This document shows, in pieces, positions 16,743 to 24,711 of a DNA stretch of 64,000 nucleotides (position 1 is its first letter; every line of letters begins with the position of its first letter). The translations under genes and the position numbers were made by a program. The stretch lies in assembly GCF_001685355.1 (NCBI RefSeq), contig NZ_CP016438.1, positions 10,230,001 to 10,294,000 on the forward strand. Reading direction: 5' to 3'. The stretch is from Streptomyces lincolnensis. Its GTDB lineage: Bacteria > Actinomycetota > Actinomycetes > Streptomycetales > Streptomycetaceae. The notes below the pieces were generated by a model that saw only the letters and a program-made list of their open reading frames with translations, was not told the DNA's origin and searched no databases.

Positions 16743-17888
16743 GTGAGTGGGACAGACGAGGCGACCGCGGCGCCCGGCCGGCTGCGGCGGGCGCTGCCGC
16801 GCAGCAGGCGCGGACGGTTGCTGCTGGTTGGCGCGCTGGTGCTCGTGCTTGCGGGTACCGGACTCGGTACGTGGGCGGCAGACACCTGGCCGTGGCCGAA
16901 GGACCGCTACTGCTGGGGCGCATGGGAGCAGGACAGCGGCCCGGACTTCCTCGGCGACGAGGCCTTCGGCGACGATGAGGACGGGACACGCACCGGCACC
17001 GAGACGGCGCCCACCCGCGAGCGTCCGGCCGGCAGATGCGAGGTCGCCATCGCCGGCGACTACACGAGCAGTTACGACGGCGACAGCGTCTCCATCGGCC
17101 AGCAGGTGTCCGTCGAGTTCGGCCCGGTCCCCAAGGCCGTGCAGGCCAGGCTCGCGATGGTCCATGACGGTTTCCTGGGCGGTGACATGGCCCCGCTCCC
17201 GGACGGTCTGCCAGGCATGGTGAACGGGCGCGGTGGCCTGCTGGTGCTCCCGGAATCCTGCGATACGCGGGACGGCCGGCCGACCGTGGTCACCCTGCAG
17301 GCGTCCGGCACGTATTCCAGCGGCCCCTCCTACACCCAGGACGATCCGGCCGATCTGGGCGGTGCCCGGCAGGCGGCGGAGCTGCTTGTGGCGGCGGCCA
17401 ACCGCGGGATGGCGGCGGCCGGTTGTGCGCCGGACGAGCCGCTGAGGGTCAGCTCGCCCGTCTACGACCTGCCGGGCGAGCCGGAGCGCGTCTTCCGTAC
17501 CTCGGACGACGTCTGCGGCATCCGCGGCCTGCGCCTCGATGTGGAGGACGTCGCGGACCGGACCGGCGCGTTCACCGCCGACCTGCAGACATGCAGCGTC
17601 CGCGGGGATAGCAACGGCGTGCCGTACCTGGAGCTGGCGATGGTCGCCAAGCCCCGGCTGGCCGCGGTGTTCGACGGCATCGCGGGCGAACGCCCCGCGG
17701 CCCGCGGCTGGCGCGGCACGGGCACCATCGGCGAGAAGCACGCGATCGTGCGGGCCGACTGCGCCGGCCGCCCCGTCACCTTCCTGATGGGCGCCTCCAG
17801 CGACCCCGGCCACCTCGCCGTCTTCGCCAACGCGGCCGCCGCCCGCCTGGGCTGCGCCCCCATCGCCCCCGAGGGAGCCGCCCGGTGA
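16743..17888 (+). CDS. Membrane-anchored extracytoplasmic protein, tandem paralogue 1
   Basis: 381 residues, GTG start with a strong GGAGGG. A basic N-terminus and one membrane segment (LLLVGALVLVLAGTGLGTWA, about residues 28-47) are followed by a large extracellular part beginning DTWPWPKDRYCWGAW. Conserved Cys positions (YCWG, GRCEVA, DVCGIRGL, QTCSV, ADCAGRP, RLGCAP) are shared with the next gene, implying disulfides. No catalytic motif is seen. Overlaps its paralogue by GTGA at 17885. Confidence 0.75.
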   Translation: MSGTDEATAAPGRLRRALPRSRRGRLLLVGALVLVLAGTGLGTWAADTWPWPKDRYCWGAWEQDSGPDFLGDEAFGDDEDGTRTGTETAPTRERPAGRCEVAIAGDYTSSYDGDSVSIGQQVSVEFGPVPKAVQARLAMVHDGFLGGDMAPLPDGLPGMVNGRGGLLVLPESCDTRDGRPTVVTLQASGTYSSGPSYTQDDPADLGGARQAAELLVAAANRGMAAAGCAPDEPLRVSSPVYDLPGEPERVFRTSDDVCGIRGLRLDVEDVADRTGAFTADLQTCSVRGDSNGVPYLELAMVAKPRLAAVFDGIAGERPAARGWRGTGTIGEKHAIVRADCAGRPVTFLMGASSDPGHLAVFANAAAARLGCAPIAPEGAAR

Positions 17889-19078
17889 GCAGCACTGCGG
17901 ATGAGCCGATGAGCACCACTGGGGACGGGCCGAACCGGTACGAGCAGCCTTTGCCCGCTGACCGGGAACTGCTCAGTGAGCGGCGCCTGCGCCGGTGGCA
18001 CTGGCGCAGACTGCTGCGCGGCCGCATCCGGCCGCTGCTGGCCGCAGGTCTGGCCGGGGTGCTGCTCGGTGTCGGCGGGATGGCCTGGCAGACGCAGGCC
18101 GGGCCGTTTGCGCCGGAGGAGGTGTGCTGGGGCGCGCTGGCCCGCGATGACCTCGCTCCGATGTTCCGCAAGCCGCAGGACGTCAAAGCGGTCGATGCGC
18201 CCGTGCTGTACGGCCGGCGCTCCATGGACGGCCCCACCGGCAGTTGCCAGTTGACGAACAGCGACGGCGACGAGTGGGCGTTCACCGCCCGGGTGCACCG
18301 GCTGGGCGACTGGACTGGCGACGACGGCCAGTGGGCTGATGAGTTCCTCTCCGCCCGTCTCACCCCGCTCGGCGGCGGCCTGTTGGGCATGGCCTCGGAC
18401 AACCGCGCCTGGCTTGCCATCCCGGACGGCTGTCTGGGCCGTCCCGACAAATTCGACGGGCCGACCGTCGTGGACATCGCGCAGGGCACCTGGACCAGCG
18501 ACAGGGAGCCGCGTACCGAGGAGCGGGACTGGATGGCCCGCACGGTCGTGCAGCTCGTCAACAAGGTCAGCGCGGACCTGGGCTGCGTCGGCACGATCGC
18601 CGATCCGGTCGAAGACCTGCCGAAGGCCGCCCGCTACACCCGCACGGAGAAGCCGGACGCGCTCTGCGGCATCAAGGGGCTGACCCTGGGCAAGAAACGC
18701 AAGCCGAACCAGTACCCCATGATCACCGACGGGCACGGCCCGGTGCGCACCTGCGACCGGGACTTCACCGGCTCGCAGCCGAAGCAGCGCCTGATGACCG
18801 TCGAGGACCCGCGGCTGGCCGCGCTCTTCACGAGGATGACGCTGCACGAGGGCGACCGGGTGGACTCGGCCGTCGGTTACGGCGGTCTCAGCCCCAACCT
18901 CGGCGTCTTCCGGGTCCGTTGCCAGGCGGGCGCGACGGTGTTCCTCGTACAGGCCAACGACGGCGGGATGAGCGCGGACCTGCGCACCCTCTTCCCCCGC
19001 TACGTCGAGGCCGAGGCCGCCCGCCTCGGCTGCGGCCCGCTGAAGCTGAAACTGCCACGGCCGGGCGCCAGCCGCTGA
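17885..19078 (+). CDS. Membrane-anchored extracytoplasmic protein, tandem paralogue 2
   Basis: 397 residues from a GTG overlapping the previous stop. Same architecture: basic cytoplasmic N-terminus (RRWHWRRLLRGRIRP), membrane segment LLAAGLAGVLLGVGGMAWQ, then an outer domain with EEVCWGALARDD, GSCQLT, DALCGIKGLTLG, RTCDRDF, VRCQAGA and RLGCGPL. The matching CWGA, CGI-GL and C-terminal AARLGC blocks show it arose by duplication. Function unknown; the pair may form a surface complex. Confidence 0.75.
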   Translation: MSSTADEPMSTTGDGPNRYEQPLPADRELLSERRLRRWHWRRLLRGRIRPLLAAGLAGVLLGVGGMAWQTQAGPFAPEEVCWGALARDDLAPMFRKPQDVKAVDAPVLYGRRSMDGPTGSCQLTNSDGDEWAFTARVHRLGDWTGDDGQWADEFLSARLTPLGGGLLGMASDNRAWLAIPDGCLGRPDKFDGPTVVDIAQGTWTSDREPRTEERDWMARTVVQLVNKVSADLGCVGTIADPVEDLPKAARYTRTEKPDALCGIKGLTLGKKRKPNQYPMITDGHGPVRTCDRDFTGSQPKQRLMTVEDPRLAALFTRMTLHEGDRVDSAVGYGGLSPNLGVFRVRCQAGATVFLVQANDGGMSADLRTLFPRYVEAEAARLGCGPLKLKLPRPGASR

Positions 19079-19184
19079 CTTGAGACCCGGCCGCCGTGCC
19101 GTCTCGGCTGCGAGCGGCTCATCTCAGAGCGTTGAACGGCCATGGACACGGCGTTCGGTGAGGTCTGTCCGTGTCCGGGGCTGC

Positions 19185-19724
19185 TCAGTTCGGCAGCCTT
19201 GCTGCATAGATCCAGTCGAGGCCGTCGTATCCGGTTTCGTCGAGGTGCTCTGCTCGGGTCAGGCCAGCGCGCACCGCCACGTGCTGCGAGGCGATGTTGG
19301 CCGGCCGGACGCGGGCGATCAGTGGGAGGTCGGGAACGCGGCGGGATGCCCATGTAGTGACCGTCGCTGCGGCCTCGCCGGCGAAGCCTTGGCCCCAGGC
19401 CGAGGTGGCGAAGCGGTAGAAGAGGTTGAGGACTTTCATGCCGTGCAGTTCCATGGGCTTGATCCCGCAGAATCCTAGTTGCAAGGCGGAGCCGTGGCGT
19501 CGGACGACCCAGTACCCGTACCCGCACCGCTGCCACTGGTCGTTCCAGCGGCGATACAGCTCCCCGGCCTCGTCGAGCCGTGTGAGCGCGTCGGAGGGGT
19601 TGTGCAGGCAGGTTTCGGGGTCACGGTGGATCGCGAAGATCGCGTCGATGTCGGCTTCGGTCGGACGCCGCAACGACAGTCGAGCGGTCTGAAGTTGTTC
19701 GTCTGCCGGGTTCGTGTCACTCAT
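19185..19724 (-). CDS. GNAT-family (RimJ-like) N-acetyltransferase
   Basis: 179 residues from ATG 19724. The RimJ/RimL-type start TARLSLRRPTEADIDAIFAI (TxRLxLR) is followed by LFYRFATSAWGQGFAGEAAA, which holds the acetyl-CoA loop (Gly-rich WGQGFAGE), and ARVRPANIASQHVAVRAGLT. Such enzymes acetylate protein N-termini, small molecules or antibiotics. It is convergent with the paralogue pair and next to an IS630 remnant. Confidence 0.85.
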   Translation of the reverse strand: MSDTNPADEQLQTARLSLRRPTEADIDAIFAIHRDPETCLHNPSDALTRLDEAGELYRRWNDQWQRCGYGYWVVRRHGSALQLGFCGIKPMELHGMKVLNLFYRFATSAWGQGFAGEAAATVTTWASRRVPDLPLIARVRPANIASQHVAVRAGLTRAEHLDETGYDGLDWIYAARLPN

Positions 19725-19744
19725 GCGAAGATCGTAGAAGTGCG

Positions 19745-20070
19745 TCAGACGGCCCTGGCGGGGTAGTCGGTCCAGGCGCGGATCGGTGAGTCCGGCGCGA
19801 AGTTCGTCTTCGGCTTGGCTCGGGCGTTGCGCCGGCGGACGTAGGAGGCGGTGGCGGCGTTCTGCTCGTCGTGGCTGCGGTGGTCGGTGCCGTTGAGGGC
19901 GAAGTAGCGCAGGGCCGCGAACTCCGATTCGATCCAGTTCAGCCAGGAGCCGTAGGTGGGCAGGAAGACCAACTCGACGTCGTTGTCGGCAGCCCAGGCG
20001 CGGACTTTGGCGTGCTTGTGCGGGGAGAAGTGGTCCAGCACCACGTACAGCTTCTGACCGGGCCCGCCCC
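19745..20070 (-). pseudogene. IS630-family transposase C-terminal remnant
   Basis: The frame gives GQKLYVVLDHFSPHKHAKVR, LPTYGSWLNWIESEFAALRY (second Asp and final Glu of the DDE triad) and ends at 19745 with YPARAV. The N-terminal two thirds and the first catalytic Asp are missing; sequence above 20070 is unrelated. It is a different IS630 branch from the copy at 7.4 kb. Confidence 0.75.
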
Positions 20071-20139
20071 ATCCGTTGGGGAGACTTCGGGAGATGCCCG
20101 TCTTCCGTCCGACACGTGCTGACGGCTAGTTCTTGTGGG

Positions 20140-21105
20140 TCAGGACGTTGGCGACGGCGCATAGTGGTGGGCAAGATCGGTGGCGAGGTCGCGGAGGTGA
20201 GCCCTGGCTTCGGTGGGGCCGTGGACGGTGATGGCGCTGCCGAACGGCAGTAGTGCTCGCACGTCCTCCAGATGCAGGAAGCGGATTGTCACCTTGTGAC
20301 CGGTGGTGGATTCTTCATGGTTGTCCCGGACGAGTCGTAGGCCGAAGATCCGTTGTGCTCGTTCGATCTGGGTCTGGTCGATGGTGGCGCTGACCTCTAT
20401 CGCGTGGTTGTGTTCCCACTGCTCGATGAGCGCCGCAGCGACGGTGGCGAGGGTCTGGTTCTCGCGGGTCCGTCGTGGTTGGTCGACTTCGTTCCACGTC
20501 GTGATCCGTTCGAGTCGGTACATCCGTGGCACTCGGGCGCAGTCGGCGACGAGGTACCAGATGCCGGCCTTGGCGAACAGCCCGTAGGGATCCACGACCA
20601 GGTTGCGTGGGCATGGCTCGCGTGGGCTGTCGTACTCGATCCGTAGCCGGCGACTTCGCCGCACTGCGCCGATCAGCGAAGCCGGAGTCGTGCGGGAAGC
20701 TCGTGCCTGATGCCAGGGACGGCTGTCCACGTGCACTACGTCGGTGAGCGGCAGGAGCTCATGAACTCGACGTGGCTGTGCAGCGGTGATCTTGGAGAGC
20801 GCGCGCCGGCTTTCGGCCGATGCGTTGAGCTCCGCACGTTGCTTCTCGTCCAGCCCAGTGAGCGACAGATGATCACGCTCGGCCGGTGTGAGTCGCGTGA
20901 GGTCAAGCCCGGACCTGGGCAGCATGGTCACGCCGCCGAGGCGGCCCCGGTGTGCGGTCACCGGCAGACCGGCATCACGGAGCCAGTTCAGGTCTCGGGT
21001 GATGGTTCGAAGGGACACCCCGAGCGCCGAGGCGAGTTCCTGTGTGGTCACGGCATCCCTGGATTCGAGGAGCAGCATCAGGGCGAAGAAGCGGTCTGGG
21101 GTCAC
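20140..21105 (-). CDS. WYL-domain (DeoR/HTH_11-type) transcriptional regulator
   Basis: 321 residues. N-terminal winged HTH: DRFFALMLLLESRDAVTTQE then LASALGVSLRTITRDLNWLR. The WYL domain covers about 140-220 with YDSPREPCPRNLVVDPYGLF and AKAGIWYLVADCARVPRMYR (the WYL residues), then a C-terminal WCX extension. These regulators bind nucleic acid or small-molecule ligands. Divergent from the VOC gene at 21199, its likely target. Confidence 0.9.
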   Translation of the reverse strand: MTPDRFFALMLLLESRDAVTTQELASALGVSLRTITRDLNWLRDAGLPVTAHRGRLGGVTMLPRSGLDLTRLTPAERDHLSLTGLDEKQRAELNASAESRRALSKITAAQPRRVHELLPLTDVVHVDSRPWHQARASRTTPASLIGAVRRSRRLRIEYDSPREPCPRNLVVDPYGLFAKAGIWYLVADCARVPRMYRLERITTWNEVDQPRRTRENQTLATVAAALIEQWEHNHAIEVSATIDQTQIERAQRIFGLRLVRDNHEESTTGHKVTIRFLHLEDVRALLPFGSAITVHGPTEARAHLRDLATDLAHHYAPSPTS

Positions 21106-21198
21106 GCACCAAATTTTCTCAGGAATTGCGACACGATGCGGCGCATATTCCGCTCAGGCTGGTGGACGCGTACCTACTACCTGCGAGAAGGAAGAACC
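21106..21198. promoter_or_regulatory. Divergent regulatory region of WYL and VOC genes
   Basis: 93 bp between the divergent starts. It holds the perfect palindrome ATGCGGCGCAT at 21136-21146, a candidate operator. The VOC gene has an AAGGA box seven bases before its ATG. No clear -35/-10 pair is visible. Confidence 0.45.
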
Positions 21199-21567
21199 AT
21201 GACCACATCCGTCGTGTCCATCGTCTACGTGAACGACGCTCCCGCCGCGGCTCGTTTCTACGGCGATCTCCTCGGCATGAGCCCCTCGTTCGAGACTCCG
21301 GGATACATCACCTTCGACCTCGGGCCGGGCGCTGACCTCGGTCTGTGGTCCGGCCAGTTCGACGGTCTGTCACCGGACGTCCCGCGCACCAGTGAGGTTT
21401 GCCTGGCCATCGGCGGTGGACGACCCGACGAGCTCAACGCGATCTTTGAGCAGTGGAAGTCCAAGGGGGTCACGATCCTGCGCGAGCCTTATGATGCGGG
21501 GTTCGGGCTGACCTTCCTCGCAGCCGATCCTGACGGGAACCGTATCCGCGTCGCACCGAAGGACTGA
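21199..21567 (+). CDS. VOC-family (glyoxalase/bleomycin-resistance-like) protein
   Basis: 122 residues. A single VOC unit: SIVYVNDAPAAARFYGDLLG at the N-terminus, and LTFLAADPDGNRIRVAPKD at the C-terminus with the usual DPDGN turn. The metal-binding positions are not clear. Preceded by GAAGGAAG at ribosome-binding distance; the longer upstream frame lacks coding character and overlaps the regulator. Probably controlled by the divergent WYL protein. Could be a binding protein or a lyase-type enzyme. Confidence 0.85.
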   Translation: MTTSVVSIVYVNDAPAAARFYGDLLGMSPSFETPGYITFDLGPGADLGLWSGQFDGLSPDVPRTSEVCLAIGGGRPDELNAIFEQWKSKGVTILREPYDAGFGLTFLAADPDGNRIRVAPKD

Positions 21568-21580
21568 AAGGCCGCAATGC

Positions 21581-21612
21581 GGCAGGCGCGCACAACAGGT
21601 GTCGCGCCTGCC
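21581..21612 (+). terminator. Hairpin terminator after the VOC gene
   Basis: A perfect 10-bp stem, GGCAGGCGCG (21581-21590) and its complement (21603-21612), with a 12-base loop, 14 bases after the VOC stop. No U-tract, as is common in actinomycetes. Confidence 0.7.
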
Positions 21613-21830
21613 GTCGTCCGACTTCGAGAGGACGACGAGTGCCCCACCCGAATGTGCCCCTGAGAACCCATCGTTGAACCTCTGCTGATCTCGTATAAAC
21701 GCCAGGGGAGTGCTCGCAGCACACAGAATCCGCTCTTCGCGGTGGTGTGGCAATTCTGGTTACCGGACGGCCGGGGTTCCCCCTTCGCGGCTTGTCGTGG
21801 TTCAGCGGTAGCGGCAGTCGAGCTCACCGA

Positions 21831-21863
21831 GGTCGAGACCGCAAACCAGAGGCGGTCTCGACC
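21831..21863. repeat. Perfect 12-bp inverted repeat
   Basis: Arms GGTCGAGACCGC (21831-21842) and complement (21852-21863) with a nine-base loop AAACCAGAG. It lies in the 21.6-22.1 kb gene-free region. May be a second terminator or a structured RNA. Apart from this and the terminator at 21581, nothing is seen in 21568-22124. Confidence 0.6.
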
Positions 21864-22124
21864 ACCGTCTTGCCGGTATTCCGGTGTGTTCGGCGGCTGT
21901 TCCTTGCGGGTCAAACGACCGGCACGCTCAGCGACCGGGCCGGGACCCTCGCCTGATGCGGCGTCAACTTGAGACGGGGCACGACTGACAAAGTTCTCTG
22001 CACGGACGACAAAGTCCGCAGCCCACGACGACCCTAAGGTTCGTGGGCGAGGTCAGAAAAGGTAGCTGTTCAGCAGGCGTGGACACGCATAGATCAGACT
22101 CCATGTTGAAAGGAACCAATAGGC

Positions 22125-22565
22125 ATGCGCAAGACAGGTAGAAGCAAGGCACTTTTCGCGACAGGGGCCATGATGGCGGCCCTGCTGGGAGGAGTGATCA
22201 CCGCTGCCCCAGCCCACGCAGCAGACGGGGTGTGCAACGGAGCCCACACAAATACAGACTCGCAGGGCATGAAGTGGGTGTTGCCGGTCCGCGTCTCGCC
22301 CTTCACGTCCAACTGCTACCTGCAGTACGGGAACACCGGCCCCGGGGTCAGAGCCCTGCAGAAGAACATGAACAGCTGCTACGGCAAGAGTCTCGTACTT
22401 GACAGCAGCTTCGGGGGGGCCACCGAAGATGCTCTGGAGGACGTTCAGGACAGGATCGGCGCGAGGGTTGACGGCGAGTACGGCCGCGAGACCATGCTCA
22501 AGATGAAGTGGGCCCGCTACAACCCCGAAACCGGCGCGCGGGTCGACTGCAAATATCTGCCATGA
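22125..22565 (+). CDS. Secreted peptidoglycan-binding-like protein
   Basis: 146 residues. Signal peptide with basic start, GAMMAALLGGVITAAPAHA core and AHA-like cleavage near residue 32. The mature part carries a PGBD1-like repeat: NTGPGVRALQKNMNSCYGKS, DSSFGGATEDALEDVQDRIG, ARVDGEYGRETMLKMKW (the G-x-x-V-x-x-L-Q...D-G-x-x-G pattern). Cys at VCNG, NCYL, SCYG and DCKYLP would form two disulfides. Ribosome site AAAGGAA precedes the ATG. Probably a small cell-wall-associated protein; no enzymatic domain is attached. Confidence 0.8.
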   Translation: MRKTGRSKALFATGAMMAALLGGVITAAPAHAADGVCNGAHTNTDSQGMKWVLPVRVSPFTSNCYLQYGNTGPGVRALQKNMNSCYGKSLVLDSSFGGATEDALEDVQDRIGARVDGEYGRETMLKMKWARYNPETGARVDCKYLP

Positions 22566-23253
22566 CCCAAGCTTGTCCTACCGTTTTGGCGCGGGCCAAC
22601 CCCGGTCATTCGTAGGATCGCTGAGCCCGAGGGCTCCGGGTATGGCAGTGAGCTTGTCGCCGCTTGATGGGGCCGGGTCGTACGGCGCCGAAGGCCCGCT
22701 GGTGCTGCACGAGCCCGAGGGCCTCTGGGACACGGGAGGACCTCGCCGCGGGCCCGGCGGCGTGTGGAGCACCCGAAAGCCCTCCGTAGAACCTCTGCGA
22801 AGCCACTGCGAGCAGAGGGCTCAGTGCACCAGACCCCCCACCGGGGCGCGTGTTCGAGATAAACGGAGGTTCTAAGTGTCGAGGGCCGTAGGCGGCTCGT
22901 GAAGCGGTGCTAGACACGTCGCATTGACCTGGACGGCCGGCTCGTCGGTGGCACCGGGCAGTGCCAGCAGTGCCCGCGCCCTTGTCGGGAAACATCTCCA
23001 GTGGCGCCTGTACGAACGGATCGGGCCGGTCGTCCTTGCACAGGGCGTTCAGAGGGCTCTGCCCGGACGGCACGGTCTGGACGTTGGCCAGCCCTACGCC
23101 GTGCACCTCGCCGGTCGCGAGGTCGCCTCGACGTGAGGTTGCGCAGGCCCTCGTCCAGGACCGGCCGCCTCTGCTCGGACACGCCGGAGAACAGCACCGT
23201 CCACGGCCGCCGCCGCGTCATCTCGACCGGGTGTCGGTGCTGCGTCGTAGCGT
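22566..23253. other. Gene-poor stretch with a coding-like minus fragment
   Basis: No intact gene. A minus frame at about 22930-23140 with strong third-position G/C reads GEVHGVGLANVQTVPSGQSP and LNALCKDDRPDPFVQAPLEM, then decays. It looks like a real but broken gene of unknown family. The rest has no supportable content. Confidence 0.3.
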
Positions 23254-24711
23254 GTGGGCGTGTCTCAACTCATGCACACCTATGCGTACTTACGCCCCTC
23301 GGCTCTGCGCGGTTCCGCAGCCGGACGCGCCCTCGCGCTGGAGACGTCCGGTGGTGTCACCCCGGCCGGAGAGGTGGCGAACCCTCGGTTGTTCAGCGGG
23401 TTTTTGACCACGCCGGCCGCCGCGGCGACGGCGCTGCTCGTGGTCGCCGACGTGGCTGCCGCCCGCTACTACCGGCCGGGCGGGAGGGCCTGGCTCGATC
23501 CGGTGGTGACGGCCGGCGGGGACCGGCTGCGGTTTGAGTCCTTCTCCGGCTGCTGTGGAGTCTATGCCCGGCTCGACGTCCTGGCGCCCGGCTTCGACGG
23601 CGACGACGGTGACGGCGTCGGGCACGGCACCACGAACGTGGACGTCAATCTGCCCCTGCGGCGGGCGCTGGCCGGGCTGGGCGGGCTCGACCCGCTCCAT
23701 CTGGCCGTGGGGCCGGGGGAGTTGGCGGTCAGGACCGTCGACGGCGAGTTCGTGGAGAGGAAGGTCCCGCTGCCGCAGCGCTGGCTGCGCGGTTTCGCCG
23801 AGGCCCAGGTGCTCGCGGCGGGCTTCGCTCTGCGGGCCGAGGTCCCCGCGGTGGAGGCGGCCGCCGTGCTGCGGGCGCTGCCCCGGCCCAGCCGGCGGCC
23901 AGACGCCGGTGCGAACCGCTGGGTGGTGCCCGCGGGCCGTACCCTGCGCCCCACGACCCGGCCGGTGCCGGGGGCCGTGTGCCTGCCCGGGCCCGAGCGG
24001 CTGCTGCCCCTTGGGACGGTCCTGCGGCATGCGACGGCCGTACGGGTGTACGCCCCGGCCGCGCCGGCCGCCGGGGACGGGGCCGCCGCCGTCGCCTGGG
24101 AGGTCCAGCTGCCGGGCATGCGGCTGACGTTGGTGCTCTCCCCGCGTGCCTCGCGCGGCTTTTCCGGCGAGGGCGCAGTGCTCAACGACCTGGCTACCGG
24201 GCGGGCGGTGGCGGATGCGGAGCGGGTTGCCGGGCTGCTGGCCTGGGAGCCGAGGATCGATGTCACCGATCTGTCGGCGCAGACCGGTGTGCCGGCCGGC
24301 CGGGTGCGCGCCGGGCTGACCGTGCTGGGGATGTCCGGCCAGATCGGCTACGACCTCGCCGAGGAGGCGCACTTCCACCGCCATCTGCCCTACCGCGTCG
24401 GCGCCGCCGAGACGCTCAACCCCCGGCTGCGGGGCGCGCGGGCGCTGGTCGCGGACGGGGCGGTGCGGCTGGAGGGGCCGCTGGCCCGGGTCGGCATGGG
24501 CGACGACGCGCATGTGGTCCGCGCCGACGCGTCCGGTCGCCTGAGCTGCACCTGTTTGTGGTGGGCGACGTACCGGGGCGGGCGCGGCCCGTGCAAGCAC
24601 GTGCTCGCGGTGGGCATGGTGCGCGCCACGGCGGCCCACGCGCAAATGGACGTCACGACGGACGTCGCAGGGACAGCGGCTGCTGCGGCACGATCGGAGA
24701 CGGCTCGATGA
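23254..24711 (+). CDS. SWIM zinc-finger protein
   Basis: 485 residues from GTG 23254 (a second GTG at 23260 is equally possible). The C-terminal SWIM motif SCTCLWWATYRGGRGPCKHV has the CxC...CxH zinc ligands, preceded by a VVRADASGRLSC strand. The N-terminal 400 residues are a conserved Streptomyces region without a named enzyme motif. SWIM domains bind DNA or proteins. Its stop overlaps the start of the next gene (ATGA at 24708), an arrangement typical for this pair, which may be a two-protein system of the MolR-like kind. Confidence 0.85.
   Translation: MGVSQLMHTYAYLRPSALRGSAAGRALALETSGGVTPAGEVANPRLFSGFLTTPAAAATALLVVADVAAARYYRPGGRAWLDPVVTAGGDRLRFESFSGCCGVYARLDVLAPGFDGDDGDGVGHGTTNVDVNLPLRRALAGLGGLDPLHLAVGPGELAVRTVDGEFVERKVPLPQRWLRGFAEAQVLAAGFALRAEVPAVEAAAVLRALPRPSRRPDAGANRWVVPAGRTLRPTTRPVPGAVCLPGPERLLPLGTVLRHATAVRVYAPAAPAAGDGAAAVAWEVQLPGMRLTLVLSPRASRGFSGEGAVLNDLATGRAVADAERVAGLLAWEPRIDVTDLSAQTGVPAGRVRAGLTVLGMSGQIGYDLAEEAHFHRHLPYRVGAAETLNPRLRGARALVADGAVRLEGPLARVGMGDDAHVVRADASGRLSCTCLWWATYRGGRGPCKHVLAVGMVRATAAHAQMDVTTDVAGTAAAAARSETAR

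Noticed and set aside
16116..17813. A 565-codon minus frame overlapping the first tandem paralogue
   Set aside because: Antisense shadow of a gene with a good ribosome site and membrane segment; only its last ~30 codons beyond the gene look protein-like.
19185..20174. 329-residue GNAT protein with a long N-terminal extension
   Set aside because: The extension is an out-of-frame reading of an IS630 remnant; ATG 19724 begins the RimJ-like domain.
21790..21865. tRNA-like stretch (GTGGTTCAGCGGTAG followed by a hairpin)
   Set aside because: It cannot be folded into a cloverleaf: no acceptor stem, anticodon arm or T-loop in the right spacing.
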